From the NCBI GenBank assembly GCA_029378245.1, contig JARKIF010000255.1, forward strand, positions 1 to 40,824: DNA of 40,824 bases, given 5' to 3'. The first letter of the stretch is position 1. Every line of letters starts with the position of its first letter. The stretch comes from Roridomyces roridus. Lineage: Eukaryota > Basidiomycota > Agaricomycetes > Agaricales > Mycenaceae. The notes below the pieces were generated by a model that worked only from the letters and a program-made list of their open reading frames with translations, was not told the DNA's origin and searched no databases. Of the stretch, positions 1 through 9,580 are shown piece after piece. Position numbers and translations under genes: made by a program.

Positions 1-277
1 CCGTGACCACTGGGCCTTTGGTGCCGGCCGTCGTATCTGCCCCGGCATGGCCGTCGCCGAGCGCGAGCTCTTCCTCGCCTTCTCCCGTATCCTCTGGTCC
101 TTCAACCTCAAGCAGGACCCCAAGGAGCCCATCGACCTTAACCGCTACCGCGGCCGTGCTGCGCGTACCCCGCTTGCATACAAGGTCATCTTCGAGCCCA
201 GGCACGACAAGGTGCACCAGATGTTGGCTGAGATCGGGGAGACTGTCGCGGGTGCGGATGAGCATGCGTTCACTTAA
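1..277 (+). CDS. Cytochrome P450, C-terminal fragment cut by window edge
   Basis: The open frame enters at the window edge (codons from base 2) and ends at 277. It carries the haem-binding loop FGAGRRICPGM, which fits FxxGxRxCxG, with the cysteine that ligates the haem iron. It is followed by the helix ERELFLAFSRILWSF and the usual P450 tail (YKVIFEPRHDK). About 90 residues are present of a family length near 500, so most of the gene lies upstream. The family comprises haem monooxygenases, normally ER-anchored in fungi. The substrate cannot be inferred from this end. No intron is needed in the visible part. The P450 assignment is very secure; the CYP family is not determined. Confidence 0.93.
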   Translation, partial: RDHWAFGAGRRICPGMAVAERELFLAFSRILWSFNLKQDPKEPIDLNRYRGRAARTPLAYKVIFEPRHDKVHQMLAEIGETVAGADEHAFT

Positions 278-676
278 ATCGGGAAGTAAAAAGCTAGAGG
301 GAGGATCGAGAACCATCATATACTTGTAGCGCTGTTTGTTTTTACATTCCTTTAGAGCTTTTTTTTCGTCATGTTGTTATAGCCATCAATTAAAAACTGG
401 GGTTGTCTCCAATTCCTTACACGTAGGCGAGGTAAATTGGGCCGACTTTTCCGCCGTCGCGCAGTTTCTATCCACCTGGTCCTTCTGTCTGCAGTGGACG
501 ACGAGATCGCGAGGCTGCAAATGGTTGAACTGAGACTCCAAGCCGGGACAACGTTGATTTCTCAATTTGGAAGAGACACCGAGTTCGATCCACGGTGCTC
601 GCATTATTGGGAGCACTGTGACCGATTTTTTGTCTTACTACAACTCTCGTCGGGTCCAATCGCTGGCGGAATTCAT
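278..676. other. Intergenic, no gene seen
   Basis: About 400 bases between the P450 stop and the reverse-strand gene's 3' end. Only short open frames that are shadows of one another are visible. It presumably holds the 3' UTRs of two convergent genes. No repeat or RNA gene was recognised. Confidence 0.5.
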
Positions 677-1842
677 TCAGAAAGAACACCATTCGTGAGT
701 GAAGAATGGCATTCGACAGCCAAATGAGAATGTGTGTACGCCACGCGGCACAACTCGTCGGACCACAAGTAGACCGATTGGATTATAATTATCGGATCGC
801 TGAACCGAGACATGAGTAAACTCGAGCCGCGTCGTCTCCGTTGGCGAGTCCGCGTTACCCAAACCGAGCCTGAGAACAAGTACTCGGACGCTAAGCCGCA
901 AATCAGCTTGCTTATATCGAAGCACAGAGAGAGACCGACACATACCATCAACCTCGCCCCTCTGCTTCTGATCGACAAACTCCTCCACACGCGCAAAGAT
1001 GTCGCCTCCCCACCGCACTCCGTTTTCCCAGTCCGCGGCGTAGTCCTGCGGCGCTGCGGCAACAACCAACTGCGCATCTGGAGCCGCAGGAAGCGTTTGG
1101 CGTCGAGAGGTTGGGTGGGTGGAAAGAGGATAAGTAGGACGCGGAGGCGCGACTCCTGGAAACGCTCTAATATCGGATGCACCACCGCCGGGTGTGGGGC
1201 AGAGTTTAACGCCAAGTGCGTGAAAGCAGGAAGCAAGCCGAGCGCAGGGCCTGTAAGCCAGTCGGGACCCAGATCATCCTCGTCGTCTTCAGGGAAGTAC
1301 GTGTCATCAAGGATCTCGAGGTGGGTGATGGAGCGAGAGAGTGGGTGTGTGAGGTCGACGTTCACATTGTTGCCGAAGAGCTCGCCGATGTCGATGCTGA
1401 GACGAGTGAGCTGGTGCATGGCTGCGAGGGGCTGGAGGAGGTGTGGACCGACATTGTCCCCGATGATATGGAGGCTTTTAATTCCGGGGCAGGATTCCAA
1501 AAACCCCGCGAGAGTCGTATTTGGGAGGGAATTGGTGCTGGAGTATAGCAATACGTGGGACACGACCTTGGCGCGAAACGAAGGGGATTTGGAAGCGACC
1601 GAGTTTAGTGCGGTATGGGTTTTTCTTGTGGACGAATCGAATTTCAGGACGTTGTAGAGTCTTGGCTCCAGCCTAGGATGCGACGTGAGCCTCGGAGCTC
1701 TGAGAACGGGTTGGACTTGCCACCCCTGCACGCGACGGGCAACTTGCAACAACTTGGGCACATCCGCGAGGCAATCATCCGCGGCGGATTCGAAGACGAG
1801 GCGCTCAAGCTCGGGAGGGAGTCGGGGAGGAGACAATGACAT
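677..1842 (-). pseudogene. Hypothetical agaricomycete protein (F-box-family-like), frame broken near 1100-1140
   Basis: The likely start is the Met at 1842 (MSLSPPRLPPELERLVFE). An upstream in-frame Met at 1908 adds 22 unconvincing residues. The LPPELERLVFE opening resembles the start of many mushroom F-box/LRR-like proteins, and LRR-like stretches follow (SCPGIKSLHIIGD; HQLTRLSIDIGELF; SITHLEILDDTYF). After the segment RLRVLLILFPPTQPLD the meaningful frame changes: the continuation DAQLVVAAAPQDYAADWENG lies in another frame and runs on to about GDIFARVEEFVDQKQRGEV. I see no good intron that joins the two frames, so a one-base indel (real or sequencing) is most likely. The true stop is unclear; the second frame stays open to 677. 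The function is unknown. Confidence 0.55.
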
Positions 1843-1920
1843 GAGGGGTGGAGACAACGACGAACGTGGCCAAAACGTGGCGATGGTCTGATCACCGATT
1901 CCGATCAATGTCTTCCCCTA

Positions 1921-2005
1921 AGTCAGCCCACTCCTGACTTTTCGCCTCACACGTGCCGCTCGATATGACAATTTGATGGGGGCAGTGAAGGGCAGTGCTT
2001 TCGGC
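1921..2005 (+). repeat. Left inverted end of the 1.1-kb element
   Basis: Partner of 2925-3012 in inverted orientation. The core TGCCGCTCGATATGACAATT differs from its partner by a single base. Confidence 0.65.
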
Positions 2006-2117
2006 AGATATCGCGGCAGTCAGTCGTGCCGCTGCTGGCCGTTGGTTATTTGTTAGTAAACATCACGTCGCGCTTCCCTCCTCCCTTCATCTCGCTCCTC
2101 TCCCTCTCCCCACGACG

Positions 2118-2819
2118 ATGCCGCCCGCCCCAGCCTACAAATGTGGGATATGCAAGACGGTGCTTCCCCTCCAAAGATGTGGTAAAGGAAAAAACAAAGG
2201 GAAATACTTTGTAGTGGTGCGTGACAATGGTCCTGCTCTCTAACGAATCTGAATGGCTCGCAGTGTGTGATAGTCCTGAAAAGCATTTGAAGGTCTATTT
2301 TCGATGGATTCCACTATCTGTCTCCCACGGCGAGACACCCGCTGCTCCCCAAGCCCCGTCTCATCCCTCTCGACCCAGCGGTTCGTCTAGCTGCCGTCGC
2401 CTCCACGCTGTGCGCGCCCGTCGTTGTCGATCCCTCATTCCTGACTGCCCGCCTCCCACCCCAACATTGATGACTGGCTTGTCCGCTCCCTTCTCGTCAT
2501 CTCCATCTCCTTTCGATCCTCCCAGCCCGCGCGTATGGAGCTGGCGTCACCAGCGAGCACAAGGCGAAGGGATCGGCTAAGCGCCGGGCAGCACCATCAA
2601 CAGCATCTGCGGTAGGACCATCGACCACGCCGCTGCCGGGACCGTCCACCACCGTGCCCGGCTCACCCTTGTCGCTGCCTCGACAGTCGGCGTTTGCTTT
2701 CCACTACCCATACCCTATCAATACCCGTATTCTCCTTATCCCGCACAATATCCCGCATATCTCCCTCCGAATTCATTCCAAACTAACTACATTACATACC
2801 CCCATCCTCCTAATACCTA
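2118..2819 (+). pseudogene. GRF-like zinc-ribbon protein with Pro/Tyr-rich tail; spliced, probably frameshifted
   Basis: The start ATG at 2118 opens MPPAPAYKCGICKTVLPLQR, followed by CGKGKNKGKYFVV. An intron near 2217/2221-2263 (GTGCGT or GTGACA donor, CTCGCAG acceptor) joins this to CDSPEKHLKVYFRW. The order CxxC, N-K-G-K-Y-F, C, F-x-W resembles GRF zinc ribbons, which bind single-stranded nucleic acid in DNA-repair and RNA proteins. The last metal ligand of GRF is not obvious, so I call it GRF-like only. The donor is ambiguous: the consensus GTGCGT gives a quick stop, GTGACA keeps the frame. A low-complexity Ser/Pro region follows. The tail contains SEHKAKGSAKRRAAPSTASA in one frame and then YQYPYSPYPAQYPAYLPP in another, ending with a stop at 2817-2819. 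At least one frame change is needed. It may be a decayed gene carried by the surrounding element. Confidence 0.5.
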
Positions 2820-2924
2820 GCTACTACTCTAATTAGTGTACTCAAGCACAATTCGACTTTGATTTGACTGGGCAAATATTCCACGTGTGCCGTGATGTGA
2901 TCAATTGATAGCTTTTCCGCCGAT

Positions 2925-3012
2925 TAAGCACAGCCTTTCACTGCCCCCATCAAATTGCCATATCGAGCGGCACGTGAGGCGTAAAGTGAGCAAGTCCCTC
3001 AGCCGGCATACT
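2925..3012 (-). repeat. Right inverted end of the 1.1-kb element
   Basis: Reverse complement of 1921-2005 with a few substitutions and a two-base gap near CACGTG. Confidence 0.65.
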
Positions 3013-3176
3013 CATCTAAGCAAATTTGATCCGCTGAATGCCTGGAGTATCGGCACGCACCGGCAGCGCCGAATTGAGCATCATCTACCAAGCCAGGTAT
3101 GTATAAAGTAAACGCGGGGCATTAATATTGGGATCCGGAAGCCTTGGATCCACTGCTGACACGAGCTACTAGTATG

Positions 3177-3926
3177 CTACACCGTCGCGCACTTCGGCAT
3201 GACACCCGGATATCCCTGACTCGGCACACACCTCTCCTGATACGTAGCGATCGTACTATTCACCACGGCGTTCAATTGCGCTTGAAAATCCCTCACGCTA
3301 CTGGCGTCTCTCGGGAGCATGATCTTCAGAGCGTCGGCCAGTGCCTGCGTAGTGATTCAGCTCATTGGTGAGGCGGAATATTGAACCCAATCAAAACCCA
3401 CATCCATCCTGGGCCAAAGCTTGCATAGAACCGCCTCTATGGGCCAGGTAACTCGGAATTGCGCAAAGATCGAATGCTTGCTGCTGAGAGCGGTGAAAAA
3501 GTCCGTGTTAACCTCGACGAACTGGGAGAGTGCACATTCAGTGGCATAGTAGATGGAGACGAAAAGAAAGGAATACGAACGGCAAGGTAGGCCAGAACAA
3601 TCAGGTCCTGCCACTCGGGAACAGGGCTGACGATGATTTCCTTCGTGACGCCCTGCAGGAGGTCCATGGTCGTGGTCAGGTTCATGACAAGTCCCTGCAA
3701 GCGAATTCGTGTTTAAAGTCTATACAGAGAGTCGAGGAACACGCACTTGGGCCATGTCGAGGACTTCGCTCAGCGTAGCGTTTGTCGAGAGTGTATTCAG
3801 GGCAGTCTCGATCTGGAATGTTTCGGTAGTGATCATGCCAATGGCGTTCTGGGTCTGGCTCATATTGAGCTGAGCGAGGGTTCCAGGAAGGAGGAAAGTT
3901 GCGAGGCAGGCGAGGGAGAGCTTCAT
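3177..3926 (-). CDS. Secreted HsbA-like (hydrophobic surface-binding/galactomannoprotein-type) protein, 193 aa
   Basis: Four exons on the reverse strand, all with clean GT..AG ends and in phase: 3926-3747, 3694-3581, 3521-3402 and 3344-3177. Introns are 52, 59 and 57 nt. The product starts with a signal peptide (MKLSLACLATFLLPGTLA, cleavage probably before QLN). The rest is helical and nearly free of low complexity: QNAIGMITTETFQIETALNT, then EWQDLIVLAYLAFVEVN, KHSIFAQF and ALADALKIMLP. This spacing matches the HsbA domain of fungal secreted and cell-wall proteins, which in Aspergillus bind hydrophobic surfaces and recruit lytic enzymes. The C-terminus adds two cysteines (QERCVPSQGY..MPKCATV). 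A TATA-like ATAAAA lies about 50 nt upstream. The gene structure is very secure and the family assignment moderate. Other small secreted helical proteins are possible. Confidence 0.82.
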
Positions 3927-3971
3927 CTGGGGGAAAGATGTCTGGTAAGCGTCCTCTTGGATGGGGGGCCA

Positions 3972-3980
3972 TTTTATGGT
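3972..3980 (-). promoter_or_regulatory. TATA-like box of the HsbA-like gene
   Basis: Reading the reverse strand, an ACCATAAAA stretch lies about 50 nt before the ATG at 3926. This is a normal distance for a fungal TATA element with a short 5' UTR. Confidence 0.4.
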
Positions 3981-3989
3981 GCGCGAAGG

Positions 3990-5405
3990 ATTCGTCTTCG
4001 GCTGCGCGTTGGGACCGAGAACAGGAGAAATGCATTGATTATTCGAGTGGGCTCACTTTTAAAATTTTGCCCCTGTTCGAACTTGGGATTGCTCGGTTGA
4101 GGTCGATCGAAGCCCATATGTACATCGGTGCTAGGGAGCTCACTGGATTTGCCGAGGGAAGATGTTGACAGGGTGCTTGGGATTTGTAGCGAAATGAGGA
4201 ATCAAATTAACAGTAGTTGAACGACCGTGCGAGCCGGGCACCCAAGTGGAATATTTACCACGACAGCAGCGGAGCTCCTTCAAGGCGCTGACTCCGAGGC
4301 AACGTGCACCAAAGGCTTCAGGGAGGGAAAAAACTTCGAGCTGCGGAGGTCTTGCACAGGAGGGTTTCGTGCATCGAGAATCGGAGGTCAACCTCTCGAG
4401 TCGGAGCTGACGGTTTGCTGACGGTCGACGACGACGAACGTTACGCACTTGTTACGGTCACGAGGTGTGAGAGACTGGTGATATGCTCCGTGCAGCGACA
4501 GACGGAATAGTCCGAGCGGGCATCGCAGGGCTCAACGAAGGATGCATGAAAGGTGAGATGAAGGGAGGATGAAAGGAGGGATGCCACGTGCAAATTTAAA
4601 TGATTTGCTTAATCATGATGGATCACGTGTAAACGACGTCACCTCGGACCATGACTGCGTAGGCTTGTCAAGCGAATTCAGGAACTGAAGGGTCATTTCA
4701 AGCCCCAGGCTTGTCCAATTGGACGCAGCTTGCGTGGAATTTTCACGACATGAACTCAGGACAGTTGCGTCCGCCCGTCTGGCGATAACCAGTGATTACT
4801 CTATCTATCCTCGTGCATGCTGTATTCTGAATGCCTCTGAGTTATACCTTCAGACATTGTGTTGGCAGCCGACCATGTGGACTCCCGCGCAACAGTTTCG
4901 AATCAAGTACCAGCTCCGACGATGGACGATGGCCGGTGACTCAGCCACCGAGCGCAGCAGACCCGGTCACCTAAGGCCGCGGAAAACATGTGCAGATCAG
5001 CCCGTGTGGGTAATTGAAGTGGCAACACCTCCGTCTCAATACATCATGCCGCCCTTGCCAGGTACAGTGCCAGAGCGCGATCACGGGCTCTTATTCATTT
5101 TATTTGGTTCGACTACGAAATCCGGTTTTTCTTTTGATGGCCGAAAAACTCCTGCCAATGCGAACTGGGCACTGCTCCGTTGCCTCTCCGGTGGGATTTG
5201 TCACTGGTCAGCGCGATTTGTCGGTCGCTGAGCACAAGCAATACTGATTGGCCCGGCGGTAGTCCCGTTACTATGCACAGGAAGTTGAGGAACGAAGCCA
5301 GACGAAACCTCGTAATATTGGATTCGTAACAGCAGTCTGAGAAACTGAATCAGGACGAAGATTGGTTTTACACCCACGTTGACACGCAAACAAGGTGCGT
5401 ATGAA
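3990..5405. other. Intergenic, no convincing gene
   Basis: This stretch lies between the divergent HsbA-like and Zn2Cys6 genes and must hold both promoters. A 170-codon open frame at 4719-5231 has no recognisable motif, no compositional bias and no splice-supported extension, so I do not call it. No repeat of note. Confidence 0.45.
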
Positions 5406-5407
5406 CC

Positions 5408-5421
5408 CATATAAGCATATA
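5408..5421 (+). promoter_or_regulatory. TATA-like region of the Zn2Cys6 gene
   Basis: Two overlapping AT-rich TATA-like motifs (CATATAAG and CATATAAAT) about 45-58 nt upstream of the ATG at 5467. Confidence 0.45.
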
Positions 5422-5466
5422 AATTCAATCGTCCCTGTCCTGTAGCCTGTAGGCTTCCGCCCAACA

Positions 5467-6259
5467 ATGTCGCAGCACCACACCCCTCCTGCCTTCCAAC
5501 ATTCGTCATTGATTTCTTGGCCCAGGGTTTACTTGGCATGCGTTCAATGTCGTAGGCGCAAAATTCGGGTGAGGGTATCATTTCCGAGTTACCCGTCCGA
5601 ATTTTCAACTGAGTGTTTCATTTCTTCGTGCAGTGCATTTCAAACGACAAGTATGATAAACCTTGTGAGCGATGTGATCGGCGGAACCTGCGCTGCGAAT
5701 ACATATCCGTCGCGGAAGAGGTTGGGACTCGGAGAGAACATTCTGTCTCTCAGATGGAGTCAACGTCCCGGGGACCGGACGATGATTCGCTCTCGAATCA
5801 GTATCGATCTCGGCATCAAACCGTCGAGCCTGTACTCGATTCTTCCTTCCCGACGTCGACGCCAGCGGGCTGGCAGCAGTATCCCAGCGGCACAGCACTC
5901 AGCCACATTAAATACCAAGCCCCATCCCCTAGTATCGCAACACCGCCCTCCCCCAGCTTCGCTGTACCCAACATCAGCCGCTTTTCGCAGAGCTCCCAAC
6001 AGCAGCAACGCCCTCCCCAGTTAGCACAGAGCCAACACACGAATTGGGGAGGACCTGACCTCGAAGTATCCGGGATGATGGGGTATTCCGGCTTGGTTAC
6101 TCCGGAGCCCGGCCGGGGATCTCAGGTGCCCGCCGTCGGTCGACACGAGTCGTGTATTTCGACGCTCATTTGGGGAATGTGTACCAGTCGGCATTCAATT
6201 CTGGCAAGTGTGTGTGCCCGCGGGGTGAGCCCTGCGCCTGCTGGAAGACGGGATATTAG
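5467..6259 (+). CDS. Zn2Cys6 (GAL4-type) transcription factor with frame jump before a Cys-rich C-terminus
   Basis: Exon 1 (5467-5568) ends in CVQCRRRKIR; a 65-nt intron (GTGAGG..GTGCAG) joins it in phase at 5634 to CISNDKYDKPCERCDRRNLR. This gives six cysteines C25, C28, C35, C45, C48, C55 in Cx2Cx6Cx9Cx2Cx6C, the complete binuclear zinc cluster that binds DNA. A Ser/Pro/Gln-rich activation-like region follows (SQSSQQQQRPPQ). Near 6125-6165 the coherent frame changes: VYFDAHLGNVYQSAF then NSGKCVCPRGEPCACWKTGY with stop at 6257-6259. This Cys tail looks real but is in another frame from the body, so either an undetected intron or a one-base indel lies there. Without the jump the frame runs to 6293. 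There is no fungal-specific TF domain; the short form is common in mushrooms. The targets are unknown. Confidence 0.8.
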
Positions 6260-6513
6260 TTGTATAGTTATAATACAGAGCATCGCTGTCTAGATCAATC
6301 GAGGATCGTCCAAGACGACAGGACTCCATTATTGGCTTTATTTATGAACTCTTCAACCAAGCCATCAGTATCTGATGTGCCTGAGCCCGTAGATACTAGC
6401 TTCGAGAAGCTGTGGATTGGCCCAGACCTTCATGTTGAACATGACTTGATCCCGATTCAGATTGATAAACTCTGATAAAGACAAATTATTCAAGTCGACA
6501 CCCTTTGCAAGGC

Positions 6514-6931
6514 TTGTGCAAAAGCCGTACGGCTTTTTAGTGCATTGTGCAAAGCCGTACGGATATTTTTTCCGCCGGATTTTCCTGACTGTCAATGCAC
6601 CCCATGACTGTTAATGATGCAGAATCCTACCTACAGTGCTCAGCTTGCCCAGGTTGCGCCGAAAGACCGCTTGAGAAGGAACCGAACTGACGAGATTTTG
6701 TCAAAATTCCGTTGGAGCCGTGTGGAGTGGACTTGACCCAACTTGAGCGTGCCGATGACGTAGCTCAGCTGTCGGATCAGTCTGCCGGTGGTGTTCAGAA
6801 ACATCAAAATGATATTGATTTCTTACTCGGCAACGAGATCCGGCAATAAAATGAGGGAAAACTACCATTTTGCCCGCCCGGCTTTGCACAAGGCCAAAAA
6901 GCCGTGTGCGGCTCCATACGGCTTTGCACAA
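6514..6931. mobile_element. MITE-like element, ~418 bp, with inverted ends
   Basis: The left end has TTGTGCAAAAGCCGTACGG at 6514-6532 and a second copy TTGTGCAAAGCCGTACGG at 6545-6562. The right end has the inverse CCATACGGCTTTGCACAA at 6914-6931, with a further inner inverse GGCTTTGCACAA at 6880-6891. Both ends therefore carry two nested copies of the same motif, and the ends are inverted over about 50 bp. The interior has no gene. I do not see a clear target duplication. Confidence 0.6.
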
Positions 6932-7269
6932 CCCATCAATTGTTGTGAAGCGGCTCTTGTTTCAATCGAGAGTGGACAGACCATGGTGCTCAGTGGTCCG
7001 TCATTACCTGGTTCGACTCCAGTGATGGCAATGCTACCCCACAGGCCATTTATTTTACCTTTCTGCCATCTACGTGGATCTCCTTCCACTCCGACGGCAA
7101 TCAAACCGGAACACGGCAAACCCGATGATCAAAATTTGGCCGCTCTAAGACTGAGACTGAGACATTCTCTTCTTCTCTCTCTACCACTCCCCACATCTAT
7201 CCTCTCGACTTGCACACTCGCGACCACATTCCTAATTTGCCCAGCTACAATTTTCAACTCAGCGTAACA

Positions 7270-8706
7270 ATGGTCCACATCCACCACCTCACCCACAGCG
7301 AGACCCCATCACCAATCAAACGCCTCCCCTATGACCTCCTCGTCGAAATCTTCCAGCTTGTCATCAAAGACGCAACGGGTACCGACCCACACGCCGCACC
7401 CGTGATCTTCCTGCTCGTTTGCCGTGAATGGCGGGACTCGGGGTACCAATGTGCAGCAGTCTGGTCGACCTTCAGCGTGGATGTTTTCGGCGGAGAGCCC
7501 GCTCTGAAACTGGTCCTAACGCACCTGAGGCGATCGCGAGGCGTGCGGCTTTCGGTGCACCTCCATGCAGGCGGATGGGACGAGCCTGGGCCAAAGCCGT
7601 ACTGCAGCAATCACGAGGCCACCGGTGCTGAGGAACATCAAGCGGACGTCGAACACGCAACAGCTCGCACACTCACTCCCTTCGTGCTCACTCACCTCGT
7701 CGCCCACGCACATCGCATCTCAAATCTTCGTTGGACGGGATCATATTGGGACAGGGTAGATTTCTCTGGGTTCCGGGGTCGGCTGACGGCGTTGGTGGAA
7801 CTTGACGTATGCAACCTCAGCCTGCTTGATACGCGTGAATTCCAGTTCAGCCCGGCACTGCGGAGCTTGCGTACCTCGGGTCGATGTCTGGAGCTCTCCC
7901 ACGCCGTGCCCTCACACATCGAGATTCAGTCAACCCTCCCTTGGGCCGGCGGGGAAGACATCCTCAAGCGATTCAGCAGCACGGCGGAGCCTTTGCTCGA
8001 ATTTTCCTCCCTCACCTGGCTGACATGCGTGTTAACGGAAGACGATGACGACAAAGAGACTTGGGACGTACGTAGCGGTCAGCTCGTCGTCGTGGAGCGC
8101 ACACTCCGAGTTCTCCCTCAACTCAAGTCCGGGGCCTTCGAATGCCACAACATCAAGGCCAGGCAATCCGAACGTGTCCGGCGACTTCTGGATCTGCACA
8201 GCACGCCCGCCCTCGAGACCCTCGACGTGTGCTGCCTCGCAAGTCCCACAAGCCTCTGTGCATTCATCACACGCTCAAACTGCCAGCTCACCCGACTCGC
8301 GCTCCGTCAATGTCGCGTCCGCGTCGGCGAGTTCATCGACATCCTACGACTCATCCCGGCGCTCGAGAGCCTCGTCATCGAGAATGGTGTGATTCCGACT
8401 ATGATCACGGACAGACTTTTCGAGAGCCTCCGCAAGAGCGTCGATCGGGGTTCAGAGCTGGTTCCTAGGTTGAGGGAGCTCCGTATCGTCGGGCACTATA
8501 TGTTCAAGGTGGCTAAGCTGTCGGAGATGCTCGAGTCAAGGGATGGGAGTGTGTTGAAATTGGTAGAATTGGTTCTCCCGCTGAATGCGGTGGATGAGCT
8601 GTGTCGATTGAGGCCGAAGATTCGGCAGAGGGTACAGGTTGGGGTATTGCAGGGGAAGGAAAGCGCGCCGATGGGGAGACGGAAACGTGCAATTGGTGTC
8701 GAATAG
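7270..8706 (+). CDS. F-box/leucine-rich-repeat protein, 478 aa
   Basis: A single open frame starts at the ATG at 7270 (context ACAATGG). A further upstream in-frame Met at 7210 adds 20 residues that read like UTR. Residues about 16-65 are an F-box: IKRLPYDLLVEIFQLV, then FLLVCREWRDSGYQCAAVW. These bind Skp1 in SCF ubiquitin ligases. Irregular leucine-rich stretches follow (LTALVELDVCNLSLLD; PALETLDVCCLASP; IPALESLVIENG), as expected for substrate-binding repeats. A basic end (GRRKRAIGVE) closes it. This family is hugely expanded in mushrooms and targets are unknown. The last ~200 bases recur, inverted, at 36802-36990. Confidence 0.85.
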   Translation: MVHIHHLTHSETPSPIKRLPYDLLVEIFQLVIKDATGTDPHAAPVIFLLVCREWRDSGYQCAAVWSTFSVDVFGGEPALKLVLTHLRRSRGVRLSVHLHAGGWDEPGPKPYCSNHEATGAEEHQADVEHATARTLTPFVLTHLVAHAHRISNLRWTGSYWDRVDFSGFRGRLTALVELDVCNLSLLDTREFQFSPALRSLRTSGRCLELSHAVPSHIEIQSTLPWAGGEDILKRFSSTAEPLLEFSSLTWLTCVLTEDDDDKETWDVRSGQLVVVERTLRVLPQLKSGAFECHNIKARQSERVRRLLDLHSTPALETLDVCCLASPTSLCAFITRSNCQLTRLALRQCRVRVGEFIDILRLIPALESLVIENGVIPTMITDRLFESLRKSVDRGSELVPRLRELRIVGHYMFKVAKLSEMLESRDGSVLKLVELVLPLNAVDELCRLRPKIRQRVQVGVLQGKESAPMGRRKRAIGVE

Positions 8707-9580
8707 AAGCTGCGAGCACAAAATTCAGAGTTGTACGAACGCGCTGTAAGACTGAGAGAGAAAACGGTCGCTGGTGGCCAGAAGCAAGAGACGAATGACG
8801 TGGCATCGCCGTGGTCAATGATTGATCCGCGCATTGATCCCTCGGTTTAACACCGAACTCTGCCGAAACCGCAGGTTCGAGCCCCGACCGCTGATATTTT
8901 CCAACCCCAACTTCATAATTACGGTGGGCTTGTCAATAATTTACCTGCAGGCGACAAATACACGCTCGTAGCTTGTCCCTCCGGATTCGATGATTTCGAT
9001 CCCAGGAAATGTTCAGGATCATGAGTCGTGGCTATAACTCTGGGATGTATTCTCATACCATCTAAATGTTTACGGGTCGTTGGTCTGAGCTCGAATATTG
9101 GGGGAAGCACGCCCGCACAGGCTGCAAGGTTCAACCAGGCGCCCGATTCCTGGCCAAGCATCTTTCCCCGGTTGTTGAACTTCCAAATTCAGTATCTCAC
9201 AAACCTTATTCTGAATTCAGCATCTCGCAGAATTACAGTGCTTTTTCCGCTAATTTTGAGGCCGTTGCGATGCGGAACTCAAAAAGAATAGAAGCGGATC
9301 CATGTACGACACTGACGACGGACAACGCTGGCTCTCCTCCGTACTCGAGTCCAGACTGTGTACGAATTGTTATCAATGCCCACAGTCGACGGAACCAGCC
9401 GTGTTACACATACAAATACAGTCCAGAGTAGGGGATGGACGGATCGGCGGATGGAAAAGGGATCGGTGCTGAGTACTGGGTCCGGGTTTCACGGCTGAGC
9501 CAACTGACACAATTCTCCTCAGTGTTGCAAGCACCATTGACGCCCACTCCTCTGTTCAATTCACCACTGAGACTTACCAC

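Larger units (their letters stand above)
1919..3012. mobile_element. Small element with ~80-bp imperfect inverted ends enclosing a GRF-like zinc-ribbon gene
   Basis: The sequence at about 1921-2005 returns as its reverse complement at about 2925-3012. The best-matching core includes GTGCCGCTCGATATG and CAATTTGATGGGGGCAGTG on the left, with inverted partners on the right. The ends are roughly 80% alike by eye. The enclosed DNA is one short spliced gene (2118-2819). The outer boundaries are uncertain by about 10 bases, and I could not identify a target-site duplication with confidence. There is no transposase, so if mobile it would be non-autonomous or of an unrecognised class. Confidence 0.6.

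Noticed and set aside
4719..5231. 170-codon open frame on the plus strand
   Set aside because: No domain, no compositional sign of coding, no plausible introns or promoter; likely chance in the intergenic region.
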